A DNA stretch of 24,236 nt, from positions 1-24,236 of the forward strand of contig JAJJLU010000668.1 in NCBI GenBank assembly GCA_023807065.1, read 5' to 3'. The notes below the pieces were generated by a model. The model was not told the origin of the DNA, did not search any database, and saw only the letters and a program-made list of their open reading frames with translations. The position numbers were made by a program, and so were the translations under genes. Within the stretch, counting starts at the first letter, position 1; every line of letters starts with the position of its first letter. Below, in pieces: positions 18,212 through 24,236 of this stretch. The DNA is from Isotricha intestinalis (lineage: Eukaryota > Ciliophora > Litostomatea > Vestibuliferida > Isotrichidae).

Positions 18212-19072
18212 ATGGAACCAAATAAAGAAAACAATATTCAAGAAGACACCCAAAATCAACAGAATCAAAATCCACAAAATTCTCAAAATAATCACTATCA
18301 AAAACGAGGTTTCAGACGTAATTATAGAGGAAATAACAATTACCGTGGAAAAGGTAATTTCCAACAAAACCAATATAGAACTCAACAACAAAATCGTCAA
18401 TATATAAACCCATACTACGCCCAAGAAATGATATATAGAACAGAAATGTACATATACACAAAATATCGTCATTTAATAGATATAAACGTAAAATCAAACG
18501 GACTAAGTAAAAAACTAACAGATGCAAGTTCTTTTTATGTTATAAAATCATTTTCAGAAGAAAATGTACATAAATCAATTAAATATGGTGTTTGGTCATC
18601 ATCTAAAAATGGTAATCAAACTTTAACAAACAGTTATAATTTAGCTCAAGGAAAAAAAGGTGATGTTTACTTATTTTTTTCATGTAATGGAAGTGGAAGA
18701 TTTGTAGGAGTAGCAAAAATGAAAAGTGCTTGTGATAATAATAAATCATTTGAATATTGGACTCAAGATGGGAAGTGGCCTGGAATATTTGAAGTTGAAT
18801 GGATTTTTATTAAAGATGTTCCCTTTAAGGAATTTAAGAATATTATTATTACTATGAAAGATGGAGAAACTAAACCTATTAGTAATGCTAGAGATTGTCA
18901 AGAAATTCCTTTTAATTATGCTAAAAATATGATTGAAATTTTTGAAGTTTATCAAAATAGTAATACTATATTAGAACATTTTGAATATTATGATATTAGA
19001 CAAGAAAATTATGAAAAGCAAATTAAACTTATGAAGGAACAACAACAGAATCAACAAAGTGGAGGACAATAA
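18212..19072 (+). CDS. YTHDF-like m6A RNA reader
   Basis: This 286-residue protein has a YTH domain at about 107-265. It begins FYVIKSFSEENVHKSIKYG and holds the three aromatic-cage tryptophans expected for binding N6-methyladenosine: W128 (KYGVWSSS), W183 (FEYWTQD) and W189 (GKWPG). The strands VYLFFSCNGSGRFVGVAKM and FEVEWIFIKDVP, and the NARDCQEIP segment, closely follow the cytoplasmic YTHDF type rather than YTHDC. The N-terminus (1-75) is Gln/Asn-rich with an RG-containing stretch at 31-48 (KRGFRRNYRGNNNYRGKG), probably an extra RNA-contact or condensate-forming region. The C-terminus is Gln-rich. The role is recognition of m6A-marked mRNA and control of its decay or translation (family knowledge). 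It implies an m6A methyltransferase elsewhere in the genome. Single exon, and the first ATG gives the full chain. Confidence 0.92.
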   Translation: MEPNKENNIQEDTQNQQNQNPQNSQNNHYQKRGFRRNYRGNNNYRGKGNFQQNQYRTQQQNRQYINPYYAQEMIYRTEMYIYTKYRHLIDINVKSNGLSKKLTDASSFYVIKSFSEENVHKSIKYGVWSSSKNGNQTLTNSYNLAQGKKGDVYLFFSCNGSGRFVGVAKMKSACDNNKSFEYWTQDGKWPGIFEVEWIFIKDVPFKEFKNIIITMKDGETKPISNARDCQEIPFNYAKNMIEIFEVYQNSNTILEHFEYYDIRQENYEKQIKLMKEQQQNQQSGGQ

Positions 19073-19586
19073 ATTTTTTTTGTTTTTATGTATTTTTCTT
19101 AAAATTTCTTTTTTTTTGTTTGAAAAAAAAATTTTAGAAAAATTGCATTTTTATATATAAAAGCAATACACAAAAAAGTTATTAAATAATTTTAAAATAT
19201 ATTAACTAAAAAAAAGCTTGTTTTATCATTTTTTTTTATATTAAAGAATTATATTATTTTCGCTTTTTACAAAGAAAAATATTTTAATTATATTTAATGA
19301 AAAATTAATTTATTTTTTTAATTCTTTACTTAATCAAAAAAAACATAAAAGAATTCTTTAAGTTATATATATTTATTATTATTTATTATATAAGAAATAA
19401 AAGATAAGTATTATTATTTAATTGAAACCTAATTATTTTATTTAATTAATTTTTTAATTATTAGGCAATAAAATTAAAAACTAATACCAACAAAAACATA
19501 AAAAAATGAATTATATAATAATCATAAAAAACATCAAAGATTTTTAAATAAATTAAATTAAAAAATGAATGCACTAAATTTAAAAC
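19073..19586. other. Convergent intergenic spacer, no gene seen
   Basis: This lies between the 3' ends of the YTH gene (+) and the EF-hand gene (-). It holds long T and A tracts, and presumably the two polyadenylation regions, but no defined signal, RNA gene or repeat unit. Confidence 0.5.
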
Positions 19587-20090
19587 TTATTGGAATTTCC
19601 AAATAGTAATAAATTCTTCATAATTAAAATCCCCGTTATTATCAGGATTAATCAATTTAAAAATATTTTGTACATCATCTTCAGAATATCCTTCAACATA
19701 TTTAAGTAAAATATCTTTTAAAACTTGAATATTAATTTTTCCACTTTTATCAATATCAAATACTTTAAAAGCATCAATAGCTTGATCAACTGCATCTTCA
19801 GGAAGAGAAAAAACTTCATCTAATGCTTTCATAAAATTTTCTTTATCAATTATACCAGTATTATTATTATCAGCAATAAATAAAAAATCCATAATATTAT
19901 CATGAGTTGGTTCTCTACCCATTGCACATAATATTGCTCTTATTTCATTTGATTTTACTTTGTTATCTCCGTCTAAGTCAAACATATCAAAAATTTCATT
20001 TATTAATTTTAATCTATTTTCTTGTATATTATTCCTTTTTCCTTTTTGTAATTCTGAAGATGTTGATGCCAGTATCGATTTTCTTGGCAT
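19587..20090 (-). CDS. Centrin/calmodulin-like four-EF-hand protein
   Basis: This 167-residue protein has a basic N-terminal tail (MPRKSILASTSSELQKGKRN) and four EF-hands. Loop 1 (38-49, DLDGDNKVKSNE) is canonical. Loop 2 (74-85, DNNNTGIIDKEN) and loop 3 (112-123, DIDKSGKINIQV) lack the position-12 Glu. Loop 4 (148-159, NPDNNGDFNYEE) starts with Asn instead of Asp. Loop 1, and perhaps loop 4, should bind calcium well; the others look weak. Length and the basic tail fit centrins, which sit at basal bodies and in contractile fibres. The divergent loops and the MGREPT linker also resemble the ciliary nexin-dynein regulatory EF-hand protein DRC8/EFCAB2, which would fit a ciliated cell with RSP3. 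Calmodulin proper is excluded by the degenerate loops. Confidence 0.82.
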   Translation of the reverse strand: MPRKSILASTSSELQKGKRNNIQENRLKLINEIFDMFDLDGDNKVKSNEIRAILCAMGREPTHDNIMDFLFIADNNNTGIIDKENFMKALDEVFSLPEDAVDQAIDAFKVFDIDKSGKINIQVLKDILLKYVEGYSEDDVQNIFKLINPDNNGDFNYEEFITIWKFQ

Positions 20091-20370
20091 TTTTATATAA
20101 AACTTATTTATTAAATATTAAAATAAAAAATGACAAATTTTTTATTTATATTTTATGCTCTATTTATGAGTAATTAATAATATTTAATTTATATTAAAAT
20201 GGGCTTTTGGCATTTTATTTTTATCAATTTACTTAATTATTTAATTTGTCAAATAATAAATGGAAATTTATTATAAAGGATAGTTTAGTTACATTCATTT
20301 TTTTTTTGAGTTTTTATTTTTTTAAATTTTTATTTTTGAATATTAAAATTATTTAATAAATAGGATTAAA

Positions 20371-20574
20371 ATGGAAAACAAAAATAAAAAAACAAATAAA
20401 AGAGATAGTAGGTTTAATACAGTAAAAAATTATGAATTATTAAAAGTTGCAAAAGAAACAACAGGTTTTCCTATGAAAATATCAATGCCTGTTCCTTTAA
20501 CTCATTTAGTTAATTTTTATTATAGATTTTGGAATAATGATTTAACTGATGATGAAAGTGGAGATACGTCATAA
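20371..20574 (+). CDS. 67-residue microprotein, unknown
   Basis: This short frame starts at an ATG in A-rich context and encodes a basic N-terminus (MENKNKKTNKRDSRFN), a middle segment TTGFPMKISMPVPLTHLVNF, and an acidic tail (DDESGDTS). The middle part has varied, non-repetitive composition (Gly, Pro, Met, His, Trp) quite unlike random A/T-rich DNA, which argues that it is a real gene. There is no signal peptide or membrane helix. I cannot name the family; the PMKISMPVPLTHLV core looks like a conserved peptide motif or a small subunit of a complex. It could also be one exon of a larger gene, but no obvious splice partner follows. Confidence 0.6.
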   Translation: MENKNKKTNKRDSRFNTVKNYELLKVAKETTGFPMKISMPVPLTHLVNFYYRFWNNDLTDDESGDTS

Positions 20575-20923
20575 AAGAAAATTATAAATATTATATTAAT
20601 TTTTTAATAGTTAATTTAAATTATTTTTATTTATAATTTTTTTTGAATTTATATTGGTGTAAATATGTTTATTCTTATTTTTCAATAAGAAAAACATTAA
20701 TTTAATTTAAAATTGATGATAATTATTAATTCTGTTTTTTAAAAAGGAATATCATTCATAATTAAATTTAAATAATATTCAAATAAAAGATATAAAATAA
20801 ATTTAAAGATTTTAACATATATAAAAAGAATTAAAAAATATTACTCAAGATTTTTTTTAAATTATCTTTGTTTAAAAAAAAAAGAAAGTTAATTTTAATA
20901 AAAAGATTAAGGGACATTATATT
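20575..20923. other. Convergent intergenic spacer, no gene seen
   Basis: This lies between the microprotein gene (+) and the membrane protein gene (-). It contains a perfect 8-bp inverted repeat with a 4-base loop at 20672-20691 (TTCTTATT/AATAAGAA), which by itself is not evidence of function in such A/T-rich DNA. Nothing else is seen. Confidence 0.5.
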
Positions 20924-21484
20924 TTATTGTGCTAAAAGATTTCCTAAATTATCTCCATAAACAATATTTAATCTTTTTAATTTTAAATGAACCATAAAGC
21001 AAAAACTAATCCAAAGCATATATAATTCAATAAACATAGTAAATAACCCAGTAAAAAAAAATAAACATTCCATTAAAAAAGGATATGTAGAATAAATATG
21101 GAAAATACCATAAACAATGAAAGTTTCAGCAATAAAAAAGTCAATAGTATCTACTAAGAAAATAAAAATAAAAAAGATATAACCAATTTTTGCATATTGA
21201 TAATCTAAATAAACAGTTGATAAAAATAAATAAATTGAAGCAGTTAAATAAAATATTGAAAGTATCGTTGAAAAAATTATTTCATGTAATTTTTCTTCTT
21301 TTAATACTGTATAAAAGTTAGTAATAGCAATAAACAAAAGAAGCGCAGAAACTATTTTAATTCCAGATCTTAAAGAACAACCACAAAAAGCATCAATACT
21401 TAATGTTTTAGGAGTATAACAAAATAAAAATGAATCTTTTGATGAATTTCCTCTTGATAAATCTAATTCATTATTTGTTAACAT
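20924..21484 (-). CDS. Four-helix membrane protein, unknown family
   Basis: This 186-residue protein has a cytosolic-looking, Ser-rich N-terminus (1-28) and a short Cys motif FCGCSLRSG (33-41). Four hydrophobic segments follow at about 41-61, 68-92, 98-120 and 136-166, and the tail is basic (HLKLKRLNIVYGDN). The second and fourth segments are aromatic-rich. The layout is that of small tetraspanning vesicle or plasma-membrane proteins, but it lacks the CCG motif of true tetraspanins in the expected loop. The FCGCSL cysteines before helix 1 may be acylated (inference). No signal peptide precedes helix 1. Its start lies 183 bases from the 3' end of the LRR gene on the same strand; no operon is implied. 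Confidence 0.7.
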   Translation of the reverse strand: MLTNNELDLSRGNSSKDSFLFCYTPKTLSIDAFCGCSLRSGIKIVSALLLFIAITNFYTVLKEEKLHEIIFSTILSIFYLTASIYLFLSTVYLDYQYAKIGYIFFIFIFLVDTIDFFIAETFIVYGIFHIYSTYPFLMECLFFFTGLFTMFIELYMLWISFCFMVHLKLKRLNIVYGDNLGNLLAQ

Positions 21485-21667
21485 TTTATTTATTTATTTT
21501 AATGTTAAAAGAAAATAAAGTTGATTAATTTTTTTTATTTATAATCCAAAAAGGAGAAGATATTTCTTTATTTAAAATTTAAATTCTAAATATAAAGCAT
21601 ATTTATTAATAATAATTATATAAAATATTTTTTGTTTATTTTTATAAATTATAAAATTTTTATTACT

Positions 21668-23671
21668 TTAATCAATATTATTACTTCTTAAATATTCTCT
21701 ATTTTCCAATGTTCCATTTTTTTTAAGAGTAGATTTAAATAAAGAATAATTTTTCTCATTTTTAATTGGATTTCCATCAAGTCTTATTTCTTTAATATGA
21801 TCATTTAATCTTAAACTTTCTATAATATCTTGTTCAAAATTTTTATTTTCTAAATTTATTCTATTAACTTTTAAACTTAATAAATTTAAATTTTTATTAT
21901 ATTTAATTCCATCAGTAATAACTTTTTCAAAGTCCTTATCATTGATAAAGTTACCATCTAAATATAAAAATTTAATATAAAAGTTTTTTTTCACGTAATT
22001 AGAAATATTTTCAAAAATTTCTTTATTTCCTCCAATATCATTAACACTTAAATCCAAACAAGAAATTTTTTTATTATTTTCTAACACCGAGAATAATCTT
22101 TTAGCTCCTAATCCAATATGACAAGCAGCTAAATTAAGGTTTTTAATTGTATTATTTGTTTCAATAAAATTAGTAATGATTTCACTAGTACTACTTTTAC
22201 TTAAATCATTATATGAAAGATTTAAACTGCTAATTTTATAATGATTATTTTTTAAACTATCAAATATAAATTTTAAACCTTTTTGATTAATTTTATTATT
22301 AGCTAAATTTAATTCTATTAAATAACCTTTATTTTTGATTGAAGAAAAAAATTGAATAATTCCTTTAATTGAAAAATCATTATAATTAATATGTAAACTA
22401 TGAATATTTGTATTATTTTGAAGAAGAAAACCTAAAAGTTTCATTGAATCATCATTTATTTGGTTATTCCCTAAATAAAGATAAGTTAAAGTTGAATTAT
22501 TTAAAAGACACTGCACTAAATTTCCAGTTTCTGAAGAAGAAAGAAAATTACCTTCGTAATAAAAAGTATAAAAATAATTTAATCTATTATCAAAAAAATT
22601 AAAAGCATTATCTGAATCAAAAATATTTTGATTAACTCCATTATAGGATAAATCTAATAAATTTAAAAAAGAACAATTTAATAATAAGTCAAATAATTGG
22701 ATTAATCCTTTTGAACCTAATAAATTATGATTAATAATAAATTTTTTAATAAATTGAAATTTATTGTTTTTAAAAGCTTCTATTATTTTTGGATTGAGAA
22801 AAACTTTATTTGTAAGATTATTATTTGATAAATTTAATATTTTTAAATTTGGACAATTTTTTTCTAATTTATCAAATAATAAAACACCAAATTTATCGTC
22901 TATATAATTATTAGATAAGTTTAAAATTTGTAAATCCATTCTTCTTTCATTTATTATGTTATTTATTGAAGAAATACTTTTTAATTGTGTATTATTTGAT
23001 AAAACAATTTTTTTTATTTCTTCTAAATCACTTAACGCATAATTTACTATTTCAATTCCTTCATTATCTAAATTATAATCATTAAAATTAATTTCATCAC
23101 TATTATTTTTTATTAATTGATTTTCAATTATTTTCCCAAAAATTGAAATAATATGATTTTTATTTATTTTTAACCTTGATTTATATTTTCTTATCATTTC
23201 ACAATTTTTTCTAAGTAATTGTGATATATTATATTTATTAAAATCTAATTTTTTTTCTACAGGCTTAAATATACTTTTTAAATCATTTTTATTTTTTGCA
23301 ATTTCTATCATTTCTCTGTAATTAGGTTTTTTTTGTTTAACAGGAAAAAAAAATTCATTTCTTATATTTAAATAATTTTTATATAAATTTGTATTCAAAA
23401 TAATATTTGATGTTTTTTGATTTAATAGAAGCATTTCAGTTAAATCATCAACTGAAAGAAATTCAATAAAATTATTTAAAAGTTTTGTTTTAAAAGATAA
23501 TATTCTTTCAATTGGAATTTTTATTGTTTTTCTGTCTAAATATTCTCTTTTTTTTAATTTTGATTTTTTATTTTCTTTTAAAGGAATAATACCTATCTTT
23601 TCTATTTCTTGTTGTTTTTCTTGTTCTTGTTCTTCTTCATCATAATATTCAAATACTTCCTCCTCATCCAT
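21668..23671 (-). CDS. F-box-like, leucine-rich repeat protein
   Basis: This 667-residue protein begins with a very acidic, Glu/Gln-rich stretch (MDEEEVFEYYDEEEQEQEKQ). At about 60-105 an F-box-like helix bundle appears (NNFIEFLSVDDLTEMLLLN, then a YKNYL segment). From about 215 to 665 there are roughly 13 LRRs of the long, ribonuclease-inhibitor type, about 28 residues each, for example LQILNLSNNYID, LKILNLSNNNLT, LTYLYLGNNQIND, LIELNLANNKINQK, ISCLDLSVNDIGGN and IKFLYLDGNFIND. RI-type LRRs form a horseshoe that binds protein partners. With an F-box it would act as a substrate adaptor of an SCF ubiquitin ligase. The F-box call is weaker than the LRR call; without it, a ciliary or cytoskeletal LRR scaffold is the alternative. 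Single exon; the first ATG begins the acidic tract. Confidence 0.82.
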   Translation of the reverse strand: MDEEEVFEYYDEEEQEQEKQQEIEKIGIIPLKENKKSKLKKREYLDRKTIKIPIERILSFKTKLLNNFIEFLSVDDLTEMLLLNQKTSNIILNTNLYKNYLNIRNEFFFPVKQKKPNYREMIEIAKNKNDLKSIFKPVEKKLDFNKYNISQLLRKNCEMIRKYKSRLKINKNHIISIFGKIIENQLIKNNSDEINFNDYNLDNEGIEIVNYALSDLEEIKKIVLSNNTQLKSISSINNIINERRMDLQILNLSNNYIDDKFGVLLFDKLEKNCPNLKILNLSNNNLTNKVFLNPKIIEAFKNNKFQFIKKFIINHNLLGSKGLIQLFDLLLNCSFLNLLDLSYNGVNQNIFDSDNAFNFFDNRLNYFYTFYYEGNFLSSSETGNLVQCLLNNSTLTYLYLGNNQINDDSMKLLGFLLQNNTNIHSLHINYNDFSIKGIIQFFSSIKNKGYLIELNLANNKINQKGLKFIFDSLKNNHYKISSLNLSYNDLSKSSTSEIITNFIETNNTIKNLNLAACHIGLGAKRLFSVLENNKKISCLDLSVNDIGGNKEIFENISNYVKKNFYIKFLYLDGNFINDKDFEKVITDGIKYNKNLNLLSLKVNRINLENKNFEQDIIESLRLNDHIKEIRLDGNPIKNEKNYSLFKSTLKKNGTLENREYLRSNNID

Positions 23672-23789
23672 TTTCTTATTTCTTATTTTTTTTTTTATTT
23701 TTTAATATATATTATTTTATATAATATGTCAAAAAGTTCTTCCAACATATTTTGTGTAAGAAATTTAAGTTTAAAACTTTTAAGATACT

Positions 23790-24081
23790 ATAGGAATGTT
23801 TCTTCAAAATTTAGATAATTTCAGAAAATATGCTTTCGCTGTTCATGGTGTTTATGGAACAGAAGGTGATTATAACAAATTAGAGGTGTTTGGATGTAGA
23901 GAGGAAAGGAAATTCCTAATGAAATGAAAGAATATGATAATTTCGATTATATGACTATTAGAAAGTTAGATATTAATAAAGAGGTGGATAAACAGTTAGT
24001 TAATGGTTATTGGACTAAGAAACTGATCAAGTTGAAGGAATGCCACTGAAGCAGAGTCTTTTACTTAAATATTTAAATTAA
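23790..24081 (+). pseudogene. Broken C-terminal fragment of translation elongation factor eEF1B-gamma
   Basis: In one frame the segment reads IGMFLQNLDNFRKYAFAVHG and then VYGTEGDYN. A one-base shift in the AACAAATTA area moves the frame to IRGVWM, a TAG stop at 23897-23899, and RGKEIPNEMKEYDNFDYMTI followed by RKLDINKEVDKQLVNGYWTK. A second shift leads to DQVEGMPLKQ and a TAA at 24079. This matches the conserved C-terminal domain of eEF1B-gamma (F-x-x-R-L/Y-x-x-x-F, G-V-W-x-x-R-G-x-E, then the K-L-D segment), with the tryptophan of the WxWRG-like motif changed to TAG (TGG to TAG). The N-terminal GST-like part is missing. Two shifts plus a stop in 290 bases mark it as dead. It lies next to the G-rich end of the window. 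Confidence 0.75.
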
Positions 24082-24216
24082 ATGTTGATTTATAATAAAA
24101 AGTTATTTTATATTTGTTTTTTATTTTTTAAATTTTTTTTAATAAGATAATTATTTTTTTAAAATTTTATGAAATTTTTTATTTTCATCCTTTTTACCAA
24201 TAAATTTTTTTTATTC

Positions 24217-24236
24217 TTGGGGAGTGGGGATTGGGG
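24217..24236 (+). repeat. Possible telomere onset: three GGGG blocks with 3-nt spacers
   Basis: The last 20 bases are TTGGGG, AGTGGGG and ATTGGGG: G4 tracts every seven bases, at the very end of a window where G runs above three are otherwise almost absent. The G-rich strand runs 5' to 3' towards the end, the correct polarity for a right-hand telomere. The last unit contains TTGGGG, the repeat known from Tetrahymena-type telomeres, but the spacers vary, so this may be degenerate telomere-adjacent sequence or an assembly-end artefact. Confidence 0.45.

Noticed and set aside
18188..18955. Several minus-strand hydrophobic frames opposite the YTH gene
   Set aside because: They are antisense shadows of a well-supported conserved domain; hydrophobicity follows from complementing A-rich codons.
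19907..20173. Plus-strand Leu/Ile-rich frame opposite the EF-hand gene
   Set aside because: It is antisense to EF-hand loops 1 and 2 and starts at no plausible context; the minus-strand gene explains the openness.
20672..20691. Perfect 8-bp hairpin in a convergent spacer
   Set aside because: Short A/T palindromes are frequent by chance in such DNA and hairpin terminators are not expected for these eukaryotic genes.
1..24236. A reassigned (TAA/TAG = Gln) ciliate code
   Set aside because: All intact genes encode Gln with CAA and end in TAA or TAG at sensible domain boundaries. Reading through stops is only suggested in the relics, which also carry frameshifts.
1..24236. tRNA, rRNA, CRISPR or intact transposon
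   Set aside because: No G+C islands with cloverleaf potential, no spaced direct repeats, and no transposase or reverse transcriptase motifs were seen on either strand.

Overview
This window is a stretch of nuclear DNA from a very A+T-rich single-celled eukaryote that builds motile cilia or flagella. The evidence is eukaryote-only protein families (YTH reader, TBC Rab-GAP, La-motif protein, F-box/LRR protein, radial spoke protein 3), two short GT-AG introns in one gene, asparagine- and lysine-rich low-complexity proteins, and A-rich sequence before every start codon. The genetic code looks standard: all 12 complete genes end in TAA (11) or TAG (1), glutamine is CAA throughout, and TGA is not used as a terminal stop. 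I cannot fix the lineage. A ciliate or another ciliated protist fits, and an anaerobic gut fungus is a weaker alternative.

Layout, left to right. A coiled-coil protein runs off the left edge (-). Next come a small secreted four-cysteine protein (-) and, divergently, a La-motif RNA-binding protein with a Tyr/Asn-rich disordered region (+). A spacer carries a decayed eIF4E-like fragment (-). A three-exon TBC-domain Rab-GAP (-) faces a radial spoke protein 3 (+) across 132 bp. A long Ser/Thr kinase with a C-terminal UBA-like domain (+) is followed by a decayed MORN-repeat gene that runs into a disordered protein with a CC-containing tail (+). Then come a coiled-coil protein (-), a spacer with a second, unidentified coding relic, a YTHDF-like m6A reader (+), a centrin/calmodulin-like EF-hand protein (-), a 67-residue microprotein (+), a four-helix membrane protein (-) and an F-box/LRR protein (-). 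The right end holds a broken eEF1B-gamma C-terminal fragment (+), and the last 20 bases are three G4 blocks that look like the start of a telomere.

The genes are independent single transcription units; nothing here is an operon. Two themes recur. One is cilium/cytoskeleton: RSP3, the EF-hand protein and the MORN relic. The other is mRNA handling and translation: the La-motif protein, the YTH protein, and relics of eIF4E and eEF1B-gamma. I found no tRNA, rRNA, CRISPR array or intact transposon. I did not find a convincing novel multi-gene system. The most unusual material is the set of decayed coding fragments and the G-rich terminus.
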